Positions 33,462 to 42,520 of a DNA stretch of 64,000 nt are shown piece by piece (the stretch's first letter is position 1; every line of letters starts with the position of its first letter). Location of the stretch: the NCBI RefSeq assembly GCF_027922425.1, contig NZ_BSFQ01000002.1, positions 186,001 to 250,000 on the forward strand, written 5' to 3'. This stretch comes from Pseudonocardia halophobica. Its GTDB lineage: Bacteria > Actinomycetota > Actinomycetes > Mycobacteriales > Pseudonocardiaceae. The notes under the pieces were generated by a model. It was not told the DNA's origin. It searched no databases and saw only the letters and a list, made by a program, of their open reading frames with translations. The translations under genes and the position numbers were made by a program.

Positions 33462-35858
33462 GTGAATGCACCGCAGCCGAAGGCCACGTCCTGCCCGCCC
33501 CGCCCGGTGTGGCGTCACCGCCTCCGTTCGTCGTTCGAGTCGACCCTGCTGGCGGGTACGGCGACCGCGTTGGTCGCGGGGGTGATTGCGTGGCTGGCAG
33601 GCGCTCAGTCCGTGGCGGGCTGGTGCTGGATCGCCGGAACGGTGAGCGCGGTGGTCCCGGCCACGGCGTGGATGGCCGCCGCGCTCCGGCGGGGACGGGC
33701 CGGTGTCGACCTGATCGCGGTGTTGTCCCTGGTCGGGACACTGCTGGTCGGCGAGTACCTGGCCGGGGCACTGATCGCGGTCATGGTGGCCACCGGCCGC
33801 GCACTGGACGCCGCCGCGCAGCGGCGCGCGGCCCGCGACCTGACGGCGTTGCTCGAACATGCTCCGCGCTCGGCCCGCCGCCGCGCCGGGGACCGCGTGG
33901 AGGTGATTCCGGCGGACGAGGTCGCGGTCGGTGATCTGCTGGTCGTCGGCCCCGGCGAGGTCGTCCCGGTGGACGGCCGGATCGAGGGCGCAGTCGCGGT
34001 CCTGGACGAGTCCGTTCTGACCGGTGAGCCGCTGCAGGTGGAACGGGCGGTCGGGGATTCCGTGCGCAGTGGGATCGTCAACGCGGGCACCGCCTTCGAG
34101 GTTCGTGCGGGCGCGACGGCCGAGCAGAGCACCTACGCCGGGATAGTCCGCCTGGCTCGGCAGGCCGGGGCGGAGAATGCGCCGGTGGTGCGGCTGGCCG
34201 ACCGGTACGCGGCCTGGTTCCTGCCGGTGGCGCTGCTGGTCGCCGGTGCAGCGTGGCTGGCGAGCGGCTCACCCGTCCGTGCGGTGGCTGTGCTGGTGGT
34301 GGCCACCCCGTGCCCGCTGCTGCTGGCAGCGCCGGTGGCAATCGTCTCCGGCCTCTCCCGCGCCTCACGCCTCGGCGTGGTCATCCGCAGCGGCGGTGCG
34401 CTGGAGAACCTGGGACGGGCGACCACGCTGATGATGGACAAGACCGGGACCCTGACCGCCGGTCGCCCTGCAGTCGTCGAGATCCTCACTGCCCCCGACC
34501 TCGACGCGGGCGAGGTGCTGCGCCTGGCAGGCTCGGCCGATCAGCTGTCCCCGCACGTGCTGGCGGAGGCGATCGTGGCCGAGGCGCGCAGGCGGGGCCT
34601 GCCCCTCGCCCTACCCACCGACGTCGTCGAGCGGCCCGGGCGCGGGGTGAGCGCGGGCGTGGACGGACACCGCGTGGAGGTCGGCAGGCCCGCCCGCACC
34701 CCGTCCGGCACGGCCTGGGCGCGGACCGCGGTGAACCGTGCCTCGCTGGACGGCGCTGCGATCGCCTGGGTGAGCATGGACGACGCGGCGGTCGGCGCGA
34801 TCCTGCTGCGTGACCCCCTGCGCCGCCACGCGCCCCGCACCCTGCGCCGGCTACGCGCCGCGGGTCTGACCCGCCTGATCATGCTCACCGGTGATCGTCT
34901 CGAACCGGCCCACGAGATCGGCTCGGTCCTCGGGCTGGACGACGTGAAGGCCGAACAGTCACCGGCGGACAAGGTCGGCGCGGTGCGCACCGAGGAGCAG
35001 CGTGCAGTGACGGTGATGGTGGGCGACGGCGTGAACGACGCCCCTGCGCTGGCCGCCGCCACCGTCGGGGTCGCGATGGGCGCGCGCGGTGCCAGTGCCT
35101 CCTCCGAGGCGGCCGACATCGTGCTGACCACCGACCGGCTGGACCGGTTGGCCGACGCGATGGAGATCGCCCGCCGGTCCCGGCGCATCGCCGTGCAGAG
35201 CGCCGTGGCCGGGATGAGCCTGTCACTGCTGGCGATGGCGATCGCCGCACTCGGTCTGCTCGCTCCGGCGACGGGTGCGCTGCTGCAGGAGGGCATCGAC
35301 GTGGTGGTGATCCTCAACGCCCTGCGTGCTCTGCGCAGCCCCGGGAAGCAGGCCGAGCTTCCCGCGGACACCGAGCGGATGCTGCTCCGCTTCGCCGCCG
35401 AACACGACGAGCTGCGCGACGCGCTCGCACAGCTGCGCGATGCCGCCGATCACCTGACGACCAGCAGGGACGATTCGGCGTTGGAGGCCCTGCGGCGGGT
35501 CCACACCTTCTTGACGGATCGGCTGTTGCCGCACGAGCACGGCGAGGAATCCCGGCTGTACCCGGCGCTGGCCATGCCGCTGGGCAGCGCGGAGGCCACG
35601 GCGACCATGAGCAGGACGCACGCCGAGATCGACCGGTTGGCCATCCGGATCGGCACCCATCTTGCCCTGGCCGAGACGAGTGGCGAGGTGAGTGCCGACC
35701 AGCGCGCCGACCTGCTCGCCTCCCTCTACGGTCTGCACGCGCTCCTCCGGTTGCATTTCCTGCAGGAGGAGGAGAACTACTTCGTGCTCGCCGATGACAC
35801 CGACGCCCACCCCACCGGAGCGCGTGCGCAGCAGAACCATGGCGACGGTGCTAGGTGA
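33462..35858 (+). CDS. P1B-type metal ATPase fused to a C-terminal hemerythrin domain (CtpF/P1B-5-like)
   Basis: 798 aa from GTG 33462 (AGGAGG upstream). There is no N-terminal HMA domain. Order: two pairs of helices, actuator domain with DESVLTGEP, the metal-path motif TPCP (C284), phosphorylation motif D326-KTGT, hinge GDGVNDAPAL, last helices, then a hemerythrin HHE cation-binding domain (about 645-785) with HDELRDALAQL, LPHEHGEESRLYPAL, HAEIDRLA and LRLHFLQEEENYF, the His/Glu ligands of a di-iron centre. P1B-5 ATPases with hemerythrin tails are described; iron, cobalt or nickel export gated by O2 or redox is plausible. CtpF (Rv1997) is a DosR-regulon P-ATPase but lacks this tail. Confidence 0.92.
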   Translation: MNAPQPKATSCPPRPVWRHRLRSSFESTLLAGTATALVAGVIAWLAGAQSVAGWCWIAGTVSAVVPATAWMAAALRRGRAGVDLIAVLSLVGTLLVGEYLAGALIAVMVATGRALDAAAQRRAARDLTALLEHAPRSARRRAGDRVEVIPADEVAVGDLLVVGPGEVVPVDGRIEGAVAVLDESVLTGEPLQVERAVGDSVRSGIVNAGTAFEVRAGATAEQSTYAGIVRLARQAGAENAPVVRLADRYAAWFLPVALLVAGAAWLASGSPVRAVAVLVVATPCPLLLAAPVAIVSGLSRASRLGVVIRSGGALENLGRATTLMMDKTGTLTAGRPAVVEILTAPDLDAGEVLRLAGSADQLSPHVLAEAIVAEARRRGLPLALPTDVVERPGRGVSAGVDGHRVEVGRPARTPSGTAWARTAVNRASLDGAAIAWVSMDDAAVGAILLRDPLRRHAPRTLRRLRAAGLTRLIMLTGDRLEPAHEIGSVLGLDDVKAEQSPADKVGAVRTEEQRAVTVMVGDGVNDAPALAAATVGVAMGARGASASSEAADIVLTTDRLDRLADAMEIARRSRRIAVQSAVAGMSLSLLAMAIAALGLLAPATGALLQEGIDVVVILNALRALRSPGKQAELPADTERMLLRFAAEHDELRDALAQLRDAADHLTTSRDDSALEALRRVHTFLTDRLLPHEHGEESRLYPALAMPLGSAEATATMSRTHAEIDRLAIRIGTHLALAETSGEVSADQRADLLASLYGLHALLRLHFLQEEENYFVLADDTDAHPTGARAQQNHGDGAR

Positions 35859-36498
35859 CGTCGAGCTCGGCGTACATCCCGGCGTGGTAGTGGCCCGCGT
35901 AGTTGCAGATCAGCTCATAGCGACCCGGTCCGAGAGTCAACGTGGTCCATCCCGCCGCTCCGGGAAGGATGCCGTCGCCGATCCCGGCGGCGCAGCCCGC
36001 CGAGGCCTCGCCGATGCTGCCCGTCTCGTCGACCCGCCCGTCGGCGCCGATCGGACGCCCACCCGGGGCCCGACCCACGGCGAGCGGCAGGACGACCAGC
36101 TCGTGCGGGCGCCAGCCCGAGTTCGTGACCCTCAGCGAGACCTCGCCGGCCCGCACCGCAGTCGGGATCACCGTCATGTCCATCCAGCCGGCGCCGGGCG
36201 GCCACGACTGGCCCTCGCCGCTGCCTCCGCGGTACCAGCGGCCCGGCCCGGGCCCGTTCCCGTCAGGGCTGCCCATCATGGTGCCCATCTCGGTGACCCG
36301 CACGTCGACCACCGCGCCGGGCAATGCGGGCGCAGCACAACTCGCCGAGGGGCTGACCGGCCCGATCGGGTAGGGGCCGGGCCGAAGGAACGCACCGCTC
36401 AGCGCGGCGAGCGCAACGGTGGAGACCGCCCCCAGAACGATCGCGGCGACTCCGGCGACGACGACCAGCCCGAGTCCTGCCCGATGCACCGTGCTCAC
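35851..36498 (-). CDS. membrane-anchored cupredoxin-like protein
   Basis: 215 aa. An N-terminal signal anchor (8-33) is followed by a Pro/Gly-rich region with MGTMMGSP. The cupredoxin fold has H132 (WRPHELVVLPL) and a C-terminal loop C198-NYAGHYHAGM with H203, H205 and M208, a type 1 copper site. It is probably an extracytoplasmic copper or electron carrier. Its 3' end overlaps the ATPase-hemerythrin gene tail to tail by 8 bp. It is second in a two-gene unit with the SHOCT protein (ATGA overlap). Confidence 0.85.
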   Translation of the reverse strand: MSTVHRAGLGLVVVAGVAAIVLGAVSTVALAALSGAFLRPGPYPIGPVSPSASCAAPALPGAVVDVRVTEMGTMMGSPDGNGPGPGRWYRGGSGEGQSWPPGAGWMDMTVIPTAVRAGEVSLRVTNSGWRPHELVVLPLAVGRAPGGRPIGADGRVDETGSIGEASAGCAAGIGDGILPGAAGWTTLTLGPGRYELICNYAGHYHAGMYAELDVT

Positions 36499-36752
36499 CT
36501 GCCCCCACGCAGCAACGCACTCCGTCGCCGGTACTCGTCCTCGTCGATCTCACCGCGCGCGAACCGCTCGGCGAGGACCTGCTCGGCCCCGCTCACGTCC
36601 ACCCTGCCGGAGCTCCCCCCGTGTCGTCCGCCGGCGAGGTAACGCACCAGCACGAGGGCACCAGCGATGATCACCCCCCAGAAGACGACCATGCCGAAGC
36701 CCATGGCGAGCCACGCACCCCAGCCCCAGCCACCTCCGTAACCCCACATCAT
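36495..36752 (-). CDS. SHOCT-domain small membrane protein
   Basis: 85 aa from ATG 36752 (a second ATG at 36749 and a GTG at 36758 are alternatives). The Trp/Gly-rich start (MMWGYGGGWGWG) leads into one membrane helix (15-40). The C-terminal SHOCT motif is EQVLAERFARGEIDEDEYRRRSALL. Such proteins are common beside copper and other metal genes in actinobacteria; the function is unknown. It heads the unit with the cupredoxin. The 249 bp upstream hold only an unanchored open frame and a small AT-rich patch (36976-37000). Confidence 0.85.
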   Translation of the reverse strand: MMWGYGGGWGWGAWLAMGFGMVVFWGVIIAGALVLVRYLAGGRHGGSSGRVDVSGAEQVLAERFARGEIDEDEYRRRSALLRGGR

Positions 36753-37001
36753 GGTGACCACCGCTCTCCCAGCCCGGAGTGCCAGCGTGCCCCGTGACTC
36801 CGCGGCGTCGCAGGGGAATCCGACCCGCCGCCCCCGGCCACAGGGCCTGGCCTCGCGGGCCGGCTCGACCCCGACGAGGCTCATCCCGCCGAAGTAGCCG
36901 GCGACCCGCTCGGGCTCCTCGAGGAGGATGCTGCGGTCCTCGTCGACGACCTCCTGAGGAGCGTCGGGAAGGGAGAGATGCTGTCAGTACAGAAAATGCG
37001 C

Positions 37002-37898
37002 CTAACGGGGAGGCACTGCGTCGATCTCGTCGAGCCAGGGCAGGAGCAGTCCCGCCACTTCGTCGGGGACCTGCAGTTGCGGGACGTGCCCTACGCCGCT
37101 CAGCTCGACGTAGCGCCAGTCGGGACGACGCCGGGCGACCGCGCGGGCGGCGGCGACGGGGACGAGCCCGTCGCGGTCGCCGTGCACGAGCAGCACCGGG
37201 ATCCGCAGGGCCGCCATCGCGGACTCGTAGGTGTGGGCCCGGGCCATGGCCCAGGCCAACGACCGCGACGCCGACAGGAAGGCGCGGTCGAAGCCGACCA
37301 CGTCGTCCTGGTGCTCGACCAGGGCGGCGGACCGGGCCAGCAGGTCGGGCGGCACCGTGTCTGGGTCGATCCCGCACAGCCGCAGCGTCTCCTCGACCGT
37401 CGCGCGGGCGCCGATCCGCCTGCGCCGGGCGCGCCGCAGGTACTCGCCGCTGCCCGGGACGGCGTAGGCCAGGACCCGTGCGAGGCTCGTCGGTGACCGC
37501 AGCAGCTGCCCCGGTGCGGGCAGCGCCGGGTCGAGCAGTGCCAACGCTCGCACCAGGTCCGGGTGCCCGGCCGCCACCAGGACCGCGACGAGGCCCCCCA
37601 TCGAGTTGCCGACGAGCGTCACGGGCGCCCCGCAGGACGCGAGGAACCCGGCCAGCACGTCGACGTTGCGCCGGACCGTCGCCGGACCCCGGGGCGGCGG
37701 GCTGAGCCCGAAGCCGGGCAGGTCGACGGCCAGCACCCGGTGCCGGGCGCGCAGCAGCGGCGCCAGCCGGTCCCAGTTCAGGTGCGACCCGCCGAGCCCG
37801 TGCACGCACACCACGGTCGTGGCGCCGGGCGGACCGCCGAAGTCGACGTGGTGCAGCCCCGGGGAGGCCTGGGCGGCGTCGACGGGGCGTCGGGTCAC
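37002..37898 (-). CDS. alpha/beta hydrolase
   Basis: 298 aa. Oxyanion motif VHGLGGS (about 33-39), nucleophile S99 in GNSMGG, acid in LLVHGDRDGLVP and H271 in GVGHVPQLQ complete the triad; an Arg-rich cap lies between (ARRRRIGARA). It resembles the hydrolases of aromatic meta-cleavage and of lipid metabolism, and the substrate is not predictable. ATG 37898 overlaps the acyltransferase stop (ATGA). An ester hydrolase co-translated with an acyltransferase suggests a linked acylation cycle. Confidence 0.87.
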   Translation of the reverse strand: MTRRPVDAAQASPGLHHVDFGGPPGATTVVCVHGLGGSHLNWDRLAPLLRARHRVLAVDLPGFGLSPPPRGPATVRRNVDVLAGFLASCGAPVTLVGNSMGGLVAVLVAAGHPDLVRALALLDPALPAPGQLLRSPTSLARVLAYAVPGSGEYLRRARRRRIGARATVEETLRLCGIDPDTVPPDLLARSAALVEHQDDVVGFDRAFLSASRSLAWAMARAHTYESAMAALRIPVLLVHGDRDGLVPVAAARAVARRRPDWRYVELSGVGHVPQLQVPDEVAGLLLPWLDEIDAVPPR

Positions 37899-39085
37899 CG
37901 CGGGTCCCTCGCCCGGCCGTCGTCCGCCGCGGACACCCGTCGCTCCACCCGCCGTCGGCGGGCCGCCTCACTCCACAGGCCGCCCAGCCAGAAGCACACC
38001 ACGATCGCGACCACCGCCACCGCCGGCGCCTTGACCTCGGCCGGCGCCGGCAGCGGCCGCAGCGCCGTGGCCGCGACCATCAGCACCGGTCCCTGGACGA
38101 CGAAGGCCGGGAAAGCGGCACGCGACCACCGCCGCGCCCGGGGCCCCGCCCCGTGCAGGCGCCGCTCCGCGAGTCCCACCAGCGCGATCGACCCGCACGT
38201 CACCAGGAGCGCCTCGACCGTCGCGGTCGCGGCGGCCTGCCAGGTCCAGCCGCCCAGATAGGGCCCGTCGTCGCGGGCGACGTCGTGCAGACCGCTGGCC
38301 ACAACGACGACGGGCAGCGCCAGCAGCACCCCGAGGGCCACCCCGCCGCACGCCCGCCGGATCGGGTCGGGGATGTGCCCGGCCCATCCTCGTCGGGCCG
38401 CGACGACGCCCAGCAGGAACATCCCGAGACACTGCGGCCACTGCCACAGGTGCAGGTCGGCGATCTGCCCGCTGCGGGCCGGGAACGCCAGTCGCACCAC
38501 GACGGTGGCGACGGCGATCGCGGCCGCCGCTCCGGCGACGTGCCACCCGGTGAGCGGACCGGACGGCGCGGGAGGCACCCCGCGCAGGGCCGTCCAGCCG
38601 GCGAACGCGATCGAGAAGACGAGCAGGACCAGGGCGAACCAGAGCGACCCGGCGTCGAGGAACGGGTCCCGGTGGGTGAACACCCACCACGGCGACACCT
38701 GCCTGCCCGCGGCCACTGAGGCCACCCACACCGACGCGGGCCAGACCAGCAAGGCCGACAGCAGCCACGGCAGGCCGAGGCGCACCAGCCGGTCCTGCAC
38801 GTACCGGCCCGGCCCGTGCCGGTGGACCGCGCCCTCGGTGAGCAGGCCGGCGACGAAGAAGAAGAGGCCGATCACGAACAGCCCCGAGGGCCCGAGGACG
38901 GCGACCAGCGCGAGCTCGACGCCCGGCGTGAACGTCACCTCGTGCACCTCGTCGTAGGCCCATCCCCCCACTGCCGAGTAGCCCAGCAGGGCGTGTCCGC
39001 CGACGACCCAGGCCACCAGGACGACCTTGAGGTCGTCCAGGTGGGCCAACCGAGTCCGTGGGGCCGAGTTGCCATTCGTCGTCAC
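37895..39085 (-). CDS. acyltransferase family 3 membrane protein
   Basis: 396 aa if begun at GTG 39085; the frame opens at 39151 and no strong ribosome site decides. About ten membrane helices. The N-terminal H-bearing motif HLDDLKVVLVAWVVGGHALLGY matches the conserved R/H-x-D start of acyltransferase 3 proteins that O-acylate sugars or lipids in the membrane. FFFVAGLLTEGAV and WPQCLGMFLLGVVAARRG are also typical. It is translationally coupled to the alpha/beta hydrolase. Confidence 0.83.
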   Translation of the reverse strand: MTTNGNSAPRTRLAHLDDLKVVLVAWVVGGHALLGYSAVGGWAYDEVHEVTFTPGVELALVAVLGPSGLFVIGLFFFVAGLLTEGAVHRHGPGRYVQDRLVRLGLPWLLSALLVWPASVWVASVAAGRQVSPWWVFTHRDPFLDAGSLWFALVLLVFSIAFAGWTALRGVPPAPSGPLTGWHVAGAAAAIAVATVVVRLAFPARSGQIADLHLWQWPQCLGMFLLGVVAARRGWAGHIPDPIRRACGGVALGVLLALPVVVVASGLHDVARDDGPYLGGWTWQAAATATVEALLVTCGSIALVGLAERRLHGAGPRARRWSRAAFPAFVVQGPVLMVAATALRPLPAPAEVKAPAVAVVAIVVCFWLGGLWSEAARRRRVERRVSAADDGRARDPR

Positions 39086-39173
39086 GTCAGGACTCTCGCC
39101 CGCAGCACCGGCGGGTGATGCGGGCCGAGGACCCGGCCTGGCAGGGCACAAGGTCGACGTGCCTGTCCGAAGG

Positions 39174-39371
39174 TCATGCGGATGTCGTTGCCGTAGGGCA
39201 CAGCGAGTGTTCCGGCTGTCGCGCCTTCCTCCGGGCCGAGGAGGTGGACCTTCCGCCTCCTTCGACGAGGAGGTACAGCCTGCGGTACCGGTAGTGGAAG
39301 GTCTGGTCGGGGGCTTCGGGCAGGGCGGTCTCGGTCATTCCGGGCATCGTCAGGGAGAGGCGTTCCTTCAT
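39174..39371 (-). CDS. small hypothetical ORF, possibly a truncated gene
   Basis: 65 codons from ATG 39371 (MKERLSLTMPGMTETALPEA). The first 38 residues, including TFHYRYRRLYLLVEGG, read like real protein with G/C third positions. The rest (RSTSSARRKARQPEHS) does not. It is on the same strand, 154 bp beyond the end of ligJ. This suggests a truncated downstream gene of the aromatic operon. I do not recognise the family. Confidence 0.35.
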   Translation of the reverse strand: MKERLSLTMPGMTETALPEAPDQTFHYRYRRLYLLVEGGGRSTSSARRKARQPEHSLCPTATTSA

Positions 39372-39525
39372 GTCGAGGACGACGGGGGGGCCTCGCGCAG
39401 AATGGCGGCGACAGTGGCCCCGACTCCTCTGCCGTCGACCGGCCTGCCTGCTCGGCACGGACTCACAGCAGGTCGGCGCGTGGTCGCTCGCCTACGTCGG
39501 GTTCTTCCCGGCCGGAAGCAGTCGG

Positions 39526-40554
39526 CTACGGCGTCCGTGCAGGGAGCACCGCGAGTGCGGCCGCGAGTCGCGGGTAGACCCGCAGTGCGTTGCCGGAGTA
39601 GACGGCCTCCCGCTGCTCCTCGGTGAGCGAGGCGGCGTCGACGTAGCGCTTGGTGTCGTCGAAGTGGTGCCCGGTCCGGGAGTCGATCCCGCGCACCGCC
39701 CCCACCATCTCCGAGCCGAAGAGCACGTTGTCCGTGCCGACCACACCGAGCAGCAGGTCGATGCCCGGCTGGTGGTAGACGCACGTGTCGAAGAAGACGT
39801 TCCGCATGAGGTGCTCCTCCAAAGGCGGGCGGCCGAGCATGTCGGCCAGGCCGCGGTAGCGCCCCCAGTGGTAGGGCACGGCGCCGCCGCCGTGCGGGAT
39901 CACCAGGCGCAGCGTGGGGAAGCGGGCGAACAGGTCGCCCTGCAGCAACTGCATGAACGCCGTCGTGTCCGCGTTGAGGTAGTGCGCACCCGTCGCGTGG
40001 AACACGGGCGTGCAGCTCGCGGACACGTGCACCATGGCCGGCACGTCGAGCTCGCACATCGCCTCGTAGAGCGGGAACCAGTAGGCGTCGGTCAGCGGCG
40101 GCGAGTCCCAGCGGCCACCACTGGGGTCCGGATTGAGGTTCACCCCGACGAACCCGAGTTCGGTGACGCACCGGCGGAGCTCGGCCACCGCGGCCTCCAC
40201 CGGCTCACCCGCGGTCTGCGGGAGCTGACCGACCCCGGCGAAGCGGCCCGGGAACAGCCCGGCCACCCGCGCGATCAGGTCGTTGCACGCACGGGCCCAC
40301 GCCGTGCCGGCTGCGAGATCGCCCTCGTGGTGCGCCATCGCCGACGCCCGCGGCGAGAAGATCGTGAGGTCGGCACCGCGCTCCCGCATCAGGCGTAGCT
40401 GGTTGACCTCGATGCTCTCGCGGATCTCGTCGTCGCCGATAGCCGGGTACGAGGGTGCAGCGTCCCCGCCGAGTGCTGCCTGGAGCTGGTCCTGCCTCCA
40501 CGACGTGTGTGCCGGGGGCGCGGTGGTGTAGTGGCCGTGACAGTCGATGATCAC
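39526..40554 (-). CDS. ligJ: 4-oxalomesaconate hydratase, amidohydrolase superfamily
   Basis: 342 aa from GTG 40554 (GGAGG five bases upstream). It starts VIIDCHGHYT with the amidohydrolase HxH, then IFSPRASAMAHHEGD, CNDLIARV, NLNPDPSGG, MVHVSASC, IPHGGGAVPYHWGR and FGSEMVGAVRG. Together these are the LigJ signature of Sphingomonas-type enzymes. It hydrates 4-oxalomesaconate to 4-carboxy-4-hydroxy-2-oxoadipate (CHA) in the protocatechuate 4,5-cleavage/gallate pathway, directly before the aldolase encoded upstream. It is separated from the operon by the GntR gene and has its own candidate operator. Confidence 0.92.
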   Translation of the reverse strand: MIIDCHGHYTTAPPAHTSWRQDQLQAALGGDAAPSYPAIGDDEIRESIEVNQLRLMRERGADLTIFSPRASAMAHHEGDLAAGTAWARACNDLIARVAGLFPGRFAGVGQLPQTAGEPVEAAVAELRRCVTELGFVGVNLNPDPSGGRWDSPPLTDAYWFPLYEAMCELDVPAMVHVSASCTPVFHATGAHYLNADTTAFMQLLQGDLFARFPTLRLVIPHGGGAVPYHWGRYRGLADMLGRPPLEEHLMRNVFFDTCVYHQPGIDLLLGVVGTDNVLFGSEMVGAVRGIDSRTGHHFDDTKRYVDAASLTEEQREAVYSGNALRVYPRLAAALAVLPARTP

Positions 40555-40603
40555 TGGTACCTCCGTGGAGAGCAGCAGGACGGCGCCCGTTGATCCCACT
40601 TGG

Positions 40604-40615
40604 TTTGTTGACAAT
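40604..40615. promoter_or_regulatory. candidate GntR/FCD operator upstream of ligJ
   Basis: TTTGTTGACAAT matches the perfect palindrome ATTGTTAACAAT at 45697 in 10 of 12 bases. It lies 50 bp before the ligJ start, in the 152-bp gap after the regulator gene. FCD-type GntR proteins favour TNGTNNNACNA cores. Confidence 0.55.
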
Positions 40616-40706
40616 GGAAGACACCGTGCTGGCAGCATCGAACCCGGAGCGGGCCGGACTTCGACCCCCTCACGTGGCCGTGGTCGGGCCGGCGTGGGTC
40701 AGGGGT

Positions 40707-41378
40707 TCAGCGGGTTCGCCTGCTCGTTTCCACGGTCGGGAGTGCCTCGACGACGCTCTGCAGGTGCGCGCGCATCGCCTGTTCGGCCGCGTCGGCGTCG
40801 CGCGCGCACAACGCGTCGATGATGGCCAGATGCTGAGGCAGCGACACCGACGGACGTCCCGGCTGCATGGCCAACCTGAACTGGTGGCGCACGTTCTGCC
40901 CGCGGAGGCGCTCCAGGATCGAGCCCGCCGTGCGCTGCCCGGCGGTGTCCCGGATGAACGCGTGCAGGTCGCGGTTGAGCGCCGAGTAGCCGAGCAGGTC
41001 GCCCGTGGCGACCGCATGCTCCATGGCCGTCCCGATTCCCCGCAGTTGCTCCTGTCCTTCGTCGGTCAGACGAGTTGCGGCCTTGGCGGCGAGCAGCCCT
41101 TCGAGGACCATCCTGACCTCGGTGATCTCCACGGCCTCGTCCAGTGAGACGGCGCGGACCCGGGCGCCGCGGTTCTGCACGCGTTCGACCAGGCCTTCGC
41201 TGGTCAGTTCGAGCAGGGCCGCGCGCACCGCCGCGCGGCTGGCCCCGAACTGCTCGGACAGGTCGGCCTCGACGAGCCGCTGGTTCGGCGCGAAGTCTCC
41301 GGCGGCGATCGCGTCGCGGAGCGCGTCGACGACCCTGGCCGCCGGGCCGGTGCCTTCCAGGCGCTCCGCCGAACTCAT
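40707..41378 (-). CDS. GntR-family regulator with FCD ligand domain
   Basis: 223 aa from ATG 41378 (GGAGG nine bases upstream; ATG 41387 has no spacing). Winged helix at 12-80 (LVEADLSEQFGASRAAVRAAL). FCD domain at 90-210 with the His/Asp ligand residues (NRDLHAFIRD, QHLAIIDALCARD). Members of this group sense aromatic or dicarboxylic acids. Its location inside the operon between galD and ligJ, and two TTGT-NN-ACAA sites at the operon ends, suggest local repression lifted by a pathway metabolite. Confidence 0.88.
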   Translation of the reverse strand: MSSAERLEGTGPAARVVDALRDAIAAGDFAPNQRLVEADLSEQFGASRAAVRAALLELTSEGLVERVQNRGARVRAVSLDEAVEITEVRMVLEGLLAAKAATRLTDEGQEQLRGIGTAMEHAVATGDLLGYSALNRDLHAFIRDTAGQRTAGSILERLRGQNVRHQFRLAMQPGRPSVSLPQHLAIIDALCARDADAAEQAMRAHLQSVVEALPTVETSRRTR

Positions 41379-41458
41379 TGTCGCCATCCTCCGCGCCACG
41401 ATCGGGACCAATGCTGTGTCAGGGTAGCCGTCCTGCGCGCGGACGGAACCTACGACGC

Positions 41459-42520
41459 TCATGACCGCGGGTGGGCGACACCGTCGAAGAGCGCTCGGGC
41501 GGTGCGCACCACCGTGGACCGGGCCACGCGGGGCGGCTCGCCGTCGCGCAGGGCGACGTCGACCTCGAAGGAACCCGTCGGGTGCTCGACGGCGAGCGGT
41601 CCCCCCGTGCCGCGGGCGAGCAGGTCGTGCCCGACGCTGCCCTCGAGCAACGCCGACGTCACCACGCTGACGGCGCCGAGCACGCCGATCGCCGGGTGCG
41701 GGCGGACCGGGATGAAGGTGCGGGTGCTGATCGCGCCGCCGTACTTGGGTGGTGCCACGACGGTGGTCTTGGGAACGGGTGCGGTCGACACGTCGCCCAG
41801 GCCCATCAGCGCGGCGGCTCGCCTCCGCAGGTCGTCGATCCGCGTCGAGAGGCCCGGAGCCTCGGCGAGCTCGGCCGGGGTCTCGTAGCCACTCAGTCCG
41901 AGATCGGCTGCGCGGACGACGACGACCGGCATGCCGTTGTCGATACACGTCACGTCGATGCCGTCGATCCGGTCGACGACACTCCCGGTGGGGAGCAGGG
42001 AGCCGGTCGTCGAGCCCTCGGTGGCGAGGAAGTCGAGCAGCACCGGCGCGGCGGTGCCCGGTACACCGGCGATCGCGGTGTCGCCGTCGAAGTCGACCCG
42101 CCCGCCGGGCGTGGCGAACCGGGAGACGGCCGACGCGCCCGTGTTGAGCATCCGGATGCGCACCTCCGTCCGCTCGGGACCGGCGGGCACCAGCCCGCGG
42201 CCGACGGCGAACTGCCCGACCGCGGCGAGCAGGTTGCCGCAGGTCTGACGCTCCGACACCGTCGCGGCGTCGACGCCCACCTGCAGGAACAGGTAATCGA
42301 GGTCGTGGTCGGGGTCCGCGGAGGGCCCGACCACGGCGACCTTGCTGGTCACCGGGGTCGCCCCGCCGAGTCCGTCGATCTGGGCCGGGTCCGGACTGCC
42401 CATCAGCCGCAGCAGCAGGTCGTCGCGATCGGCCGGATCGGCGGGCAGGTCGGAGGCGAGCAGGAACAGGCCCTTCGAGGTACCCCCGCGCATCAGGGAC
42501 GCCGGTACACCGGTGGTCAT
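41459..42520 (-). CDS. galD: 4-oxalomesaconate tautomerase, PrpF family
   Basis: 353 aa, two-domain diaminopimelate-epimerase-like fold. PASLMRGGTSKGLF at the start, SERQTCGNLLAAVG with the active Cys in the first half and FIPVRPHPAIGVLGAVSV in the second identify the PrpF/GalD/LigU group. It isomerises the keto/enol or double-bond forms of 4-oxalomesaconate before hydration by LigJ. ATG 42520 overlaps the aldolase stop. The closely related 2-methylaconitate isomerase (PrpF) is excluded by context, as no propionate genes are present. Confidence 0.88.
   Translation of the reverse strand: MTTGVPASLMRGGTSKGLFLLASDLPADPADRDDLLLRLMGSPDPAQIDGLGGATPVTSKVAVVGPSADPDHDLDYLFLQVGVDAATVSERQTCGNLLAAVGQFAVGRGLVPAGPERTEVRIRMLNTGASAVSRFATPGGRVDFDGDTAIAGVPGTAAPVLLDFLATEGSTTGSLLPTGSVVDRIDGIDVTCIDNGMPVVVVRAADLGLSGYETPAELAEAPGLSTRIDDLRRRAAALMGLGDVSTAPVPKTTVVAPPKYGGAISTRTFIPVRPHPAIGVLGAVSVVTSALLEGSVGHDLLARGTGGPLAVEHPTGSFEVDVALRDGEPPRVARSTVVRTARALFDGVAHPRS

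Noticed and set aside
41459..42520. 2-methylaconitate cis-trans isomerase (PrpF) for the tautomerase gene.
   Set aside because: Same family, but every neighbour belongs to the oxalomesaconate pathway and no methylcitrate genes are present.
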